Shown: piece by piece, positions 48,967-58,290 of the stretch
Numbering within the stretch: the first letter of the stretch is position 1
How the letters are laid out: every line of letters begins with the position of its first letter
NCBI GenBank assembly: GCA_037039685.1
Contig: JAWNGF010000003.1
Span: 3,100,001 to 3,164,000, forward strand
Reading direction: 5' to 3'
Origin: Ceratobasidium sp. AG-K
Lineage: Eukaryota > Basidiomycota > Agaricomycetes > Cantharellales > Ceratobasidiaceae
Length of the DNA stretch: 64,000 nt
The notes under the pieces: model-generated
Database searches by the model: none
The model's input: the letters and a program-made list of their open reading frames with translations, nothing else
Told to the model about the DNA's origin: nothing
Made by a program: the position numbers and the translations under genes

Positions 48967-50439
48967 GCTTGAGAAGTTTTTTGGGATTGATGGATTGGTG
49001 TAAGAGTGGCTTAAGAGTGATGTAAGGCTGGTGAGAGCTGTTTGAGTTGAGGTTCGCTGCTCTCCCCCTGCTCTTTTTAACTGGCTGTTGTTTGAAATTT
49101 GGGGGTACAGGTGCTGAAGGGTTTTCTTTGAGGAGCTTCCTCATGATGGGTAGCAGTTCTGCAATCTTTTCTGCTCTTTCTTTGGTATCTTTGCTTGGCA
49201 GATATCCCTTCCATTGGATTACATATTTGAGTCCTTCCTTTGTTTCCTTCCAATCCACAATTTTCTCAACTTTGTAAACTTCTTCATCTTCCTCTGTTTC
49301 TATGGGAGGCAGTTGCATTTGGTTCCTGTTGAATTCCTTGTCTTCCCTGTATTTCCATAGCCAATCAATATGGAAGACATTATGTTTCTTGATGGATTTG
49401 GGAAGTTCAATTTCATATGCATGGGAAGATATTGTCCTTGCAACCTTGAAGGGACCTAATTTCTTGTCGTCAAGTTTCTTCATTAGTCACTTTGTCTTGA
49501 AATTTGTGCTTAGTACCCAAACAAGGTTGCCTGGCTCATATTTTTCCCTTGGTTCTTTTGCCTGTTCTTCATGGAATTGCATTGCAGCTGTTGCTTCTTT
49601 CCTTGCTTCTTCCATCTGATCCTGTAGGTTTCCAGCTGAAGGATTCTGAACATCAGCATCCACTACATTCCATCCAGGGTGGAATCTGTAGTTGATTTCA
49701 AAGGAAGTCTTGCCTGTGGTTCTGTTGACATGATTGTTGTAGCAGAATTCCGCAAGAGGTAGCCATTGCACCCAGTTATCCTGTCTGTAGTTGATGAAAG
49801 CCTTAAGAAAACCTTCAAGCTACTGATTAACTTGTTCTGACTGCCCATCAGTTTGAGGGTGGAATGCTGTACTGAAGGAAGGGTTGATTCCGAGTTTTTC
49901 ATAAAGGGAACGTAGGAAGTGACTGTTGCAGGTGGTTCCTCTGTCAGAGATTGTTCACTTGGGTAAACCATGAAGCTCCCAAACATTTGACAGAAAGAGA
50001 TCTGCAACTCCTTCTGCCGTTGTTGCTTCCTTGCAAGGGATGAAATGCACCATTTTGCTGTGTCAATCTACCACTACCAGGATACTGTCCCATCCAGCTG
50101 ATTTGGGTAACTTGACAATGAAGTCATAGCTGATGTCTTCCCAAGGATGTGTTGCTATAGGTAATGGTTTTGCTGGTACCAAATGTATGTGCCCCTTGCT
50201 TCTTTGGCATGTTTTGCAGGAGTCTATGTATCTGTTGACCGTTGCTTTCATTCCTGGCCAGTAGTATTGTCTTGATAGCAGTTCTAGGGTTCTTGCTTGT
50301 CCCTGGTGACCAGCAGTTGGTGAATCAAGATGTTGTCATAGTAATTCCAGGTGCAGATCCTTAACTTCTGGAACATAGATTGCACCCTTGTACCACAGAA
50401 GTCCCTCCATTATTTTGTAATCCTTGAACTGCTTCCTGA
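48884..50439 (-). pseudogene. pol of element E, integrase and chromodomain part
   Basis: Zinc region (YIDSCKTCQRSKG), integrase core (WEDISYDFIVKLPKS; ISDRGTTCNSHF; HPQTDGQSEQVNQ) and chromodomain (EEVYKVEKIVDWKETKEGLKY). TGA at 50063-50065 replaces the Arg of VVVDRHSKM, and TAG near 49821 replaces the Trp of NQWLEGF. The 5' portion continues at 58296 across D. Confidence 0.85.
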
Positions 50440-50444
50440 CGCTA
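50440..50444. repeat. target-site duplication CGCTA of element D
   Basis: CGCTA before the left LTR of D, repeated at 58291-58295 after its right LTR. The flanking pol frame of E reads through when D is removed. Confidence 0.9.
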
Positions 50445-50941
50445 TGTCGTGACCTGTCCCGCCCTCTCTCTGTTTCTGCGGTCTCGTGGCTTGCTCTAGC
50501 GCCTTATGCACTCTTTCTGTATAGATGTGCCCTCTCCCTCGCTTAGTGAGGTGTATGGATGATGTGTCACCATGAGTCAGATGACTCATGCTGTTTTCTA
50601 TTGGCTGGCCTACGCAGCCCCTTTATGACTCGGACTCTGACTCAGACCTGTGACTCATGTATGTACTTTGACTCACTTGTTTTCTGAGTATATATACTGG
50701 CTTGCAAGCATGGTCATCCCCAGCTTGCTTCGCCTCGTCAACTCTCCCTGCAGTGTGATCAGAGGCACTTGGCTACTTAGCCCTTAGCGCAGCCACTTGG
50801 ACTTAGGAGCTAGTGACTTGTACTGACAAGACTAGCGTTCGTCCACCTTAGTGATAGAGTCTTAGAAGACTTATCACATATTGTTCCACATCTCAAAGGC
50901 CATTAGCGGTCGTCAACCATAGGCATTAGCAGGTTGCGACA
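50445..50941 (+). repeat. 5' LTR of element D
   Basis: TGTCGTGACC...GGTTGCGACA. Promoter TATATATA at 50689-50696. The likely transcript start is about 33 bases on, at AGCTTGCTTCGC (50722-50733). Confidence 0.92.
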
Positions 50942-50943
50942 TT

Positions 50944-50955
50944 GCGAAGCAAGCT
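50944..50955 (+). promoter_or_regulatory. primer-binding site of element D (self-priming type)
   Basis: GCGAAGCAAGCT, two bases after the LTR end. It is the exact reverse complement of AGCTTGCTTCGC at 50722-50733. No similarity to a tRNA 3' end (no TGG start) was seen. Confidence 0.78.
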
Positions 50956-50997
50956 CTTAGTACGCTGAGCCACAAGAAAACAAGGTCACGTGACAAC

Positions 50998-53169
50998 ATG
51001 GACAATCGATCCTCAAGTACAGCGTCTCGAAGGAGCGAGGCTCCAGCAGCGACAATAGTCGAAATCCGATCAAACCCCTCAAGAGGAGCAAGGGAACGAG
51101 CAGGTGATTGGACGGCACCACTTAGAAGTGGCAGTCGCGCGTCAAGGCCCCCTTCCACTAGCGTCCCAGGAGGAATCGGCAACATTATTGAAACGTCAGG
51201 AACTCAAGAAGAAACCAGGACTTCAAACGAGCAAGGGTCCACTTCACCAACAGTTCAAATAGTTGAAAATCCAATCAACACGCCACCACCAGCAGCCCCA
51301 GTTGTCACTCTCCATGGGGAAAGTGTGATTAGCCCTAGGGCTGTGCATGTGATTAGGATACCAGGACCGCCTAGAAGCGCAACCCCGGGTCCATCAAACA
51401 CCGGAACAACAGGAACGAGACGTCCTTTAGCATTTCCCAACTTCGGAATGCAATTTCCACCCCCAATAGCCACCCCTGCGTCCATGCCACCACTTGTAGA
51501 AATTCCCAGGACCCATAGTGCCCTGAGCGTGCCATCAACCTTCCAATCACAAGGAAGCGTTGAGGCACTTTTGCAAGATGAGGGATTGAGACAAGAACGA
51601 CTGAGGGAAAATATGGAAGGGAATCCAATCCAAGCCCTGGAAAGAATCTTCAACACCCTTCAGATCCAATATCAGCAGGAAAACGCAGTCCAAGCCCTTA
51701 GAATCGAAGGATTGGAACAACAATGGGATCTACAAACCCAAGATACCACAAACATGATGCAACGAATTGAGCGCATCGCTTCTAGAACGGAAGATGGAGT
51801 CAACACCTTCTATGAAAGACTGAGGAATGTTGATCGTGTTCAACAGCGAATCCTTGAAGTCTTTGAACAATCGGTTGAAAATTCCGAACAAATCAACGAT
51901 AGGCTGAACAACTTCGATCTCCTGATGAACCGGACCTTGCAAGGACAAACCCAGCGTATTACACACATTGAAGAAACCTTGGGAAGGATGGCAGATGGGA
52001 TGAGGAACATGACCATCACCCTTGGAAGGATTGATGAGGAAATTACCGATGGGTTCCAGGATCAGACCACTAGGATGCAGGAAGTCCGCCTACAAACTAG
52101 GGAGACATTTGATCTTCTTGAGCAAATAGGCGCTGACGCCCAAGCAGAATCCGAACACCGAAGGGAAGAATCACGACGAACCTCCATCGAGGCCCCACAA
52201 CAAAGGAAACCACCCACCCATCCATCACCACAAAGACAACGATCACCCTCATTTGAGGTACAAGGACAGTCCGGATATCAAATCAGGGATGAAGGAAGAA
52301 CCTTCATCTTCCAAACAAACCAAGGAGGCAACGGAGGAAACTCAGGACCACGCATCAAAATGCCAAAAGCTTTTGAAGGGTCCAGGGGAACGGCAGCCGA
52401 AACCTTCCTTGCAAGAATGAAAGCTTACTTCCGATTGAACCGTACCCAGTACGACACGGATGAACGACGCATTGTAGCGGTATTGATGAACATGGCAGAA
52501 GGTCCTGCTGGAAATTGGGCACAGCCGGTTCTCAATAGGTACAACGACAATCTAGACCACCCCTGGCTAGATTCATGGGAAGCTTTTCAAGAAGCTTACA
52601 ACAGGCAATGGAGCGATCCCAGCAAGAAGGTTCAAGCTGAACAAGGGATCCAGCGACTTTACCAAAACAAGAGCGTATCTGAATATGTCTCTGACTTCCG
52701 GCTTCTTGCCCAAGAACTTGACTGGAACGATGCAGCACTAGCGGCACGATTCAGACAAGGACTGAACCGCTTCATCAAAGCAGAACTCGTTCGTGAGGAA
52801 CTCCGGGACAGAGTAGGAGCGGAACAGCGAGACCTCGAAGGATGGATCAACATTGCCCTGCAAGCGGAGGAAATCAACAAGCTGACCAATCCGGTTAGCA
52901 CAAGGAAGAAGAACGAACAACCTACTCAAGCGGAAGGTTCCAGGACCCAGAAAATCAAAGGGGATCTAGTTCCAAAGGAAGAAAAGAAACGCCGAAGGGA
53001 AAACAACCTCTGCATCAAGTGCGGAGAAGCAGGTCACAATCTTGCTGACTGCACAAAAGAATGGACCTACAAGGACAAAGGGAAGAAACCTGTGAAGGGA
53101 AAAGCCGCCGAACTCAAAGTCGAGAAAGTGAATGACAACGGATCCACTGATTCCGAGTCGGAAAACTAG
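50998..53169 (+). CDS. gag polyprotein of element D
   Basis: 723 residues, intact, ATG 50998 to TAG 53167-53169. The N-terminal 200 residues are Pro/Ser-rich and probably disordered. Residues 200-380 form a long helical, Gln/Arg/Glu-rich region (RIERIASRTEDGVNTFYERL). The capsid-like retrotransposon gag domain follows at about 440-600 (RIKMPKAFEGSRGTAAETFL; WEAFQEAYNRQWSDPSKK), and a CCHC zinc knuckle CIKCGEAGHNLADC at about 671-684. It would form the virus-like particle and bind element RNA. It ends SESEN-TAG in the sequence GAAAACTAG, beyond which pol continues in the -1 frame. The counterpart in C is broken. Confidence 0.93.
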   Translation: MDNRSSSTASRRSEAPAATIVEIRSNPSRGARERAGDWTAPLRSGSRASRPPSTSVPGGIGNIIETSGTQEETRTSNEQGSTSPTVQIVENPINTPPPAAPVVTLHGESVISPRAVHVIRIPGPPRSATPGPSNTGTTGTRRPLAFPNFGMQFPPPIATPASMPPLVEIPRTHSALSVPSTFQSQGSVEALLQDEGLRQERLRENMEGNPIQALERIFNTLQIQYQQENAVQALRIEGLEQQWDLQTQDTTNMMQRIERIASRTEDGVNTFYERLRNVDRVQQRILEVFEQSVENSEQINDRLNNFDLLMNRTLQGQTQRITHIEETLGRMADGMRNMTITLGRIDEEITDGFQDQTTRMQEVRLQTRETFDLLEQIGADAQAESEHRREESRRTSIEAPQQRKPPTHPSPQRQRSPSFEVQGQSGYQIRDEGRTFIFQTNQGGNGGNSGPRIKMPKAFEGSRGTAAETFLARMKAYFRLNRTQYDTDERRIVAVLMNMAEGPAGNWAQPVLNRYNDNLDHPWLDSWEAFQEAYNRQWSDPSKKVQAEQGIQRLYQNKSVSEYVSDFRLLAQELDWNDAALAARFRQGLNRFIKAELVREELRDRVGAEQRDLEGWINIALQAEEINKLTNPVSTRKKNEQPTQAEGSRTQKIKGDLVPKEEKKRRRENNLCIKCGEAGHNLADCTKEWTYKDKGKKPVKGKAAELKVEKVNDNGSTDSESEN

Positions 53170-56100
53170 ATGGGCATCCCTCCACCGTGTGTGAGGATGC
53201 CCCGATATCCCCTCTGAGAAATGTATACTATTACAAGGCTACAAATGAAACACCCATGGTATACACAACTGCAGAGGGAATCACGGAAAAAATCTCAACT
53301 CTCATCGACTCCGGCTCTTCTAGAAACTTCATTGACCTGAGGTTTACCAAGGAAAACAACATCCCTTTGACCAAATTACAAACTCCCAGAAGCATTGAAA
53401 CTATCGATGGAAAAACACAAAGGGATCAGATCCAATTCAGGTGCAAGTTGAAGTTTGATCTAGAAGGAAGAACTTTTTGCCAAAAATTCTACGTCATGAA
53501 TACTGGCACACAACCCATGATCTTAGGAATGCCATGGCTGAAGGAGACCAACCCTGAAATATCATGGTCCCCCTTTGCTATCAAATGGAAAACAGGGGAC
53601 CCCTTGATCGCCAAGGCAGGACTCCTCCAGGAACTTCCAAAGGAACTCGAAGAGTTCAAAGATGTCTTTGACGAAGAAAAATACGACAAGCTCCCAGAAC
53701 ACAGAGAATGGGATTGCAAAATCGATTTCTATGACAACAATCGGCTTCCAAAACCAAGAAAGGCCTACCCTCTCTCACCAAGGGAAAGGGAAGCAACAAA
53801 GGAATACATCGAGAATGAACTCCGCTCAGGACATATCAGACCCAGCAAATCTCCTCTTGCTGCAAGCCTTTTCTTCGTCAAGAAAGCCCTGAAGGAAGGA
53901 CAGACCATCCCTGACCTACGTCCTGTTGTTGACTACAGAGGAGCAAACAAAGAAACCATCCCAGACCGATATCCTATTCCACTCCTTGAACAACTCCTAG
54001 AGATTTTCAAAAAGACTGGAGAAACTTCGAAGGAAGAACTTTTTATCACTTCGCTTGACCTGAAGAACGGCTTCTGGAACGTCAGAATCAGAGAAGGAGA
54101 CGAATGGAAAACGGCATTCATTACCTCAGAAGGACTTTTCGAGTACACTGTGATGGCCTTTGGCCTCAAGAATGCACCATCTACTTTCCAAAGAATGATG
54201 GATCACATCTTCAGGGACATGATTGGAGTGAAGATTGTGATCTACATTGATGACATCCTTATTATTTCCCGAGGAAGAGATCAGCACACCGTCGATATCA
54301 AGGAGGTCTTGCAAAGATTGAGGAAGAACAACCTTTTTGGAAATTTGAAGAAATGTACCTTCTATGGAAGGAGGGCCGACTGGGTTGGGTTCGTTGTTGA
54401 TGAAAACGGCATCTCCATGAACAAAGACAAGATCAAAACTATCCAAGAATGGCCCATCCCCAGGACCGTGAAACAACTACAGGCGTTCATTGGTTTCTGC
54501 AACTTCTATAGAAGATTCGTGGTGGCCTTCTCTTCAATTGTCAAACCCCTGACTCAATTGACAAGAAAGGACAGGAAGTGGGAATGGAAATCCGAACACC
54601 AAGAAGCCTTCGATTCTCTGAAAGATGTCGTTTCAAAGGAGCCAGTACTGGCACATCCTGACAAATCAAAACAATACTTCCTCGAAACAGATGCCTCAGG
54701 GGTTGCAATGGGAGCCATACTGAGCCAACGACAAGAGGACGGATACTTACACCCAGTAGGGTTTCTCTCAAAAGGCTTCAAGGAAGCAGAACTGAACTAC
54801 GACACACATGACAAGGAACTTCTTGCCATCATAGAAGCGTTACGACACTGGCGCATCCATCTAGAAGGAACAAGGGAACCAATCGTGATCTACACAGATC
54901 ACAAAAACCTCACCTACTGGCAAAAGGCCAGCACTTTCAATCGAAGACACAACAGATGGCTTCTCATGCTGGCAAGCTACAATTTCGAGATCCACTACAG
55001 ACCTGGAAAAATGTCAGAAAAACCGGACATCCTCTCGAGAAGAAGCGATCACAATGACATTGCGACTGCGGAACAAGTTATGATCTCTGCCGAAAATTTC
55101 AAGGGATTCTCAGCCTTGATGAGCGACAACATTATCGCAGAAATCAAGGAAGCCCTAGAGGAAGACGAAAGCCTAGAAACCCTGATCAAAAGCACCAAAG
55201 GGAAGGAAGACCTACCTCCTTCCATGAAAAAGCAGTTCAAAGACTACGAAATGAGCGAAGATCTCCTCTGGTATCAAGGAAGAATTGTTGTTCCTGACGA
55301 AAGGGACATCAAACTGAAGCTTCTCAAGCTCTACCATGACTCGCCCATTGCGGGTCACCAAGGGCAAGCCAGGACTCTAGAACTTATCTCTAGAAACTAC
55401 TACTGGCCAGGCATGAAAGCCCAAGTCAACAGGTATGTTGAAAGCTGCGAAGCGTGCCAGAGGGGGAAGGGAAGCAAAGGACACCTACCACTCAAACCCT
55501 TGCCCATTCCGGAAAAACCCTGGGAAAATATCGCTTATGACTTTATTGTGAAACTACCAAAATCACAAGGGTTTGACAGCGTCCTTGTCGTGATGGACCG
55601 CTTTTCCAGAATGGCACACTTCATTCCCTGCAAAGAATCCACAAATTCAGAAGAACTTGCCGATATCTTTGTGAAAGAAGTATGGCGTCTGCATGGATTC
55701 CCCAAAACCACTGTTTCGGATAGAGGGACCACCTTCAAATCACACTTCTTGGAAGCTGTCTACAAGCGGCTAGGAATCCAAGGGACATTCTCTACTGCCT
55801 TCCACCCTGAAACTGATGGCCTGGTAGAAAGAACGAACCAGTGGCTTGAAGGATGGATACGCATCTTTGGAAATTACAAACAAGATGACTGGGCAAAATG
55901 GCTACCCATCGCCGAATTTTGTCACAACAATCACAAGAACCGAGTCACAAACAAATCCCCCTTTGAGGTCGTCTACGGCATGACTCCCAAATGGTCTATC
56001 GAGGACTATGTGACTCGCTCCCCAGAAGGAGACAAGTGGACAAAAGACATGGAGGCTGTGTGGGAAGAAACAAAAGCTCTGATGGAATACCATCAGTCAA

Positions 56101-57275
56101 GGGAAGAAGCCCCAAAGGCACAATACAAGGAAGGGGACAACGTCTGGCTCCTGACTACCAACATTTCCACAAGACGCCCAAGCAAGAAGCTTGATGACAA
56201 GAAGACAGGCCCCTTTGTTGTGAAGAAACAAATCTCTTCACATGCCTACCAACTTGATCTTCCAAAATCCATGCGAATCCACAACGTCTTCCATGGAAAC
56301 ATGTTGACCCCCTATATTGAAGACCTAGACTTCCAACGAAATCAACCCCGACCTCCACCGATCGTGACTGAAAAAGGAGAAGAAGAATATGAAGTAGAGA
56401 AGATTGTAGATTGGCATCAAGACCCTGATGGGCTAAAATACCGCATCAGATGGAAAGGCTATAGCCCCGTGGAAGATACAGAAGAACCAGTGGAGAACTT
56501 TGCCGAGCTGACTCATGTCATGAGAAAGTTCCAGAAAGACTTTCCCACTGGCCCTCTCCCACCAAATTTCAAACCACAGGAATACAAAAAGACGAGAGGA
56601 AAGGCAGCTGAAGTCCTCATCCCAGCTACTCAGCCTACCATTTGCAGTCCGCTCTTAGCCAACTTTCAACCAAAAACCTTTTTCCCACCTGTCCAATGGC
56701 CCCCATCCGCTCCAACAACACCACCGTCGCTGCCTGCCGTGCCTCTTACAGGCTCACCGCAGCCTATAGCAAGGCCATTATGGCCAGAGGACCCGGCGAG
56801 TTCGCCATCAACTGCAGGGCCACAGCACCCTGGTCCCTCAAGGAGGCCAAGAAACTGGCCAACGATCTCGAGCCCGGGGTTCACCTCGGCTATATCCCCC
56901 TTGCCAAGCGAGGCGACCTCAAGTGGGACGAGGAAGGCAAGTCCCTCATCCACCCCCAACTCGGCTCCCTCCTCTGGGTTAGCCACCCCGACTCCCGGCC
57001 CTCCGACCCAACCGACATCGGCCGCAACAAATATTACCACTGCCGCGGCTGCATCGGACTCACCGTCAACGATGTGGTCACCAAGAGCGCCGATGCCTGG
57101 AACAGGGACACTGGCTACAAATGGGAAGGTGACAAATGGTTCAAGCGCAAAACTGACCCCAGCATCGCCATTGCCAATGGAGGACACGTTGACGACGACG
57201 GGATCTGGTGGAGCAATTGCTCCTACGATTTCACCAGCGGTTGGCCCACCCCCAGTGAGTGGCAGAAAGGCCTGA
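53151..57275 (+). CDS. pol polyprotein of element D
   Basis: Open in the -1 frame from 53151, overlapping the last codons of gag; no ATG near the start, so expression by -1 frameshifting is likely. Numbering from 53187: protease LIDSGSSRNF with Asp 41; RT with YIDD at about 353-356; RNase H (FLETDASGVAMGAIL, HDKELLAIIEALRHW); integrase zinc region ending CEACQRGK at about 753; integrase DDE core with Asp about 784 (AYDFIVKL), Asp about 845 (VSDRGTTF) and Glu about 881; chromodomain about 1052-1120 (EEYEVEKIVDWHQDPDGLKY). All catalytic residues are present. After the chromodomain the frame stays open another 580 bases over ORF3 as a Ser/Thr/Pro-rich tail. Chromodomains guide integration to histone-marked chromatin in related elements. 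Confidence 0.93.
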   Translation, partial: FRVGKLDGHPSTVCEDAPISPLRNVYYYKATNETPMVYTTAEGITEKISTLIDSGSSRNFIDLRFTKENNIPLTKLQTPRSIETIDGKTQRDQIQFRCKLKFDLEGRTFCQKFYVMNTGTQPMILGMPWLKETNPEISWSPFAIKWKTGDPLIAKAGLLQELPKELEEFKDVFDEEKYDKLPEHREWDCKIDFYDNNRLPKPRKAYPLSPREREATKEYIENELRSGHIRPSKSPLAASLFFVKKALKEGQTIPDLRPVVDYRGANKETIPDRYPIPLLEQLLEIFKKTGETSKEELFITSLDLKNGFWNVRIREGDEWKTAFITSEGLFEYTVMAFGLKNAPSTFQRMMDHIFRDMIGVKIVIYIDDILIISRGRDQHTVDIKEVLQRLRKNNLFGNLKKCTFYGRRADWVGFVVDENGISMNKDKIKTIQEWPIPRTVKQLQAFIGFCNFYRRFVVAFSSIVKPLTQLTRKDRKWEWKSEHQEAFDSLKDVVSKEPVLAHPDKSKQYFLETDASGVAMGAILSQRQEDGYLHPVGFLSKGFKEAELNYDTHDKELLAIIEALRHWRIHLEGTREPIVIYTDHKNLTYWQKASTFNRRHNRWLLMLASYNFEIHYRPGKMSEKPDILSRRSDHNDIATAEQVMISAENFKGFSALMSDNIIAEIKEALEEDESLETLIKSTKGKEDLPPSMKKQFKDYEMSEDLLWYQGRIVVPDERDIKLKLLKLYHDSPIAGHQGQARTLELISRNYYWPGMKAQVNRYVESCEACQRGKGSKGHLPLKPLPIPEKPWENIAYDFIVKLPKSQGFDSVLVVMDRFSRMAHFIPCKESTNSEELADIFVKEVWRLHGFPKTTVSDRGTTFKSHFLEAVYKRLGIQGTFSTAFHPETDGLVERTNQWLEGWIRIFGNYKQDDWAKWLPIAEFCHNNHKNRVTNKSPFEVVYGMTPKWSIEDYVTRSPEGDKWTKDMEAVWEETKALMEYHQSREEAPKAQYKEGDNVWLLTTNISTRRPSKKLDDKKTGPFVVKKQISSHAYQLDLPKSMRIHNVFHGNMLTPYIEDLDFQRNQPRPPPIVTEKGEEEYEVEKIVDWHQDPDGLKYRIRWKGYSPVEDTEEPVENFAELTHVMRKFQKDFPTGPLPPNFKPQEYKKTRGKAAEVLIPATQPTICSPLLANFQPKTFFPPVQWPPSAPTTPPSLPAVPLTGSPQPIARPLWPEDPASSPSTAGPQHPGPSRRPRNWPTISSPGFTSAISPLPSEATSSGTRKASPSSTPNSAPSSGLATPTPGPPTQPTSAATNITTAAAASDSPSTMWSPRAPMPGTGTLATNGKVTNGSSAKLTPASPLPMEDTLTTTGSGGAIAPTISPAVGPPPVSGRKA

Positions 57276-57753
57276 ACCCCCAGTCGCTGACAACACATAC
57301 CCGGAAACCCCCCTCTCCGATTTCAACTGGTCAAAAGACGCTGACAAAGACGCTGAGCAAATCGAACGGGAGTGGAACGCGACCTGGGACAGGGCCCGGG
57401 AAAATGTCGAGGCCCTCATTGCCGACGTCGGGCAGGCAATTGCCAGGCTCGACCCTCATCCACCAGCCGATCGCATGCCATGCGACGCCAACGTCCTGGA
57501 GGCATACCGCCTCGTCCAGAGCGGATCCTGGTCAATTGACCAGCTCAACAAATGGCTCGACCACCGACAGGAGCAGTGGGCACTCCGCGAGCAGAAAGAA
57601 CTCGAGCGCCTCCAAAAACGGCACCAGGAGGAGCTTGACAAGCTCTACCAGGAAAAATGGGACCGCATGAACGAGGTTCTCGAGACGGACATGCAAAACC
57701 TGGCGGAACGTGTTGGCTGGCTAGAATTGAAGGAATGGGTCGCCCGCAGATAA
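56696..57753 (+). pseudogene. ORF3 of element D (accessory protein, one frameshift)
   Basis: Begins at ATG 56696 (MAPIRSNN), in the -1 frame relative to pol and overlapping it until 57275. Core: HLGYIPLAKRG, HPQLGSLLWVSHP, NKYYHCRGCIGLTVNDVV, then WWSNCSYDF. Near 57266-57268 one A has been lost from an A run compared with element C, moving the rest into another frame; that frame continues to TAA 57751-57753 with the Pro-rich linker and the coiled coil (REQKELERLQKRHQEELDKL). Without the deletion it would be about 352 residues. The C version is intact at this point but has a TGA elsewhere, so each copy supplies what the other lost, which shows the family once had a full protein here. Confidence 0.72.
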
Positions 57754-57780
57754 GCCCAGGCGCTCCACTACCTGGCCCTA

Positions 57781-57793
57781 TGTGGGGGGGCAA
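57781..57793 (+). other. polypurine tract of element D
   Basis: TGTGGGGGGGCAA directly before the 3' LTR. The same tract is seen before the 3' LTR of C. Confidence 0.75.
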
Positions 57794-58290
57794 TGTCGTG
57801 ACCTGTCCTGCCCTCTCTCTGTTTCTGCGGTCTCGTGGCTTGCTCTAGCGCCTTATGCGCTCTTTCTGTATAGATGTGCCCTCTCCCTTGCTTAGTGAGG
57901 TGTATGGATGATGTGTCACCATGAGTCAGATGACTCATGCTGTTTTCTATTGGCTGGCCTACGCAGCCCCTTTATGACTCGGACTCTGACTCAGACCTGT
58001 GACTCATGTATGTACTTTGACTCACTTGTTTTCTGAGTATATATACTGGCTTGCAAGCATGGTCATCCCCAGCTTGCTTCGCCTCGTCAACTCTCCCTGC
58101 AGTGTGATCAGAGGCACTTGGCTACTTAGCCCTTAGCGCAGCCACTTGGACTTAGGAGCTAGTGACTTGTACTGACAAGACTAGCGTTTGTCCACCTTAG
58201 TGATAGAGTCTTAGAAGACTTATCACATGTTGTTCCACATCTCAAAGGCCATTAGCGGTCGTCAACCATAGGCATTAGCAGGTTGCGACA
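57794..58290 (+). repeat. 3' LTR of element D
   Basis: 497 bases, nearly identical to 50445-50941; the visible differences are single transitions. Confidence 0.92.

Larger units (their letters stand above)
47660..50444 (-). mobile_element. Ty3/gypsy element E, downstream half
   Basis: 3' LTR, PPT, ORF3 and the integrase/chromodomain part of pol. The pol is cut at CGCTA (50440-50444) by insertion of D and resumes at 58291. The 5' end of E is missing, cut off by F at about 60122. Confidence 0.85.
50445..58290 (+). mobile_element. Ty3/gypsy element D, young and nearly intact
   Basis: 7,846-base element on the plus strand with 497-base LTRs that differ at about five positions, an intact gag, an intact pol of the chromodomain class, and an ORF3 with one base deleted. 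Clean 5-bp TSD. Same family as C. It is the most recent complete insertion seen here and could supply proteins to relatives in trans. Confidence 0.93.

Noticed and set aside
56555..57275. Ser/Pro/Thr-rich C-terminal tail of pol as a real domain
   Set aside because: It overlaps ORF3 in another frame, differs in length between C and D, and changes about three times faster than ORF3 between them.
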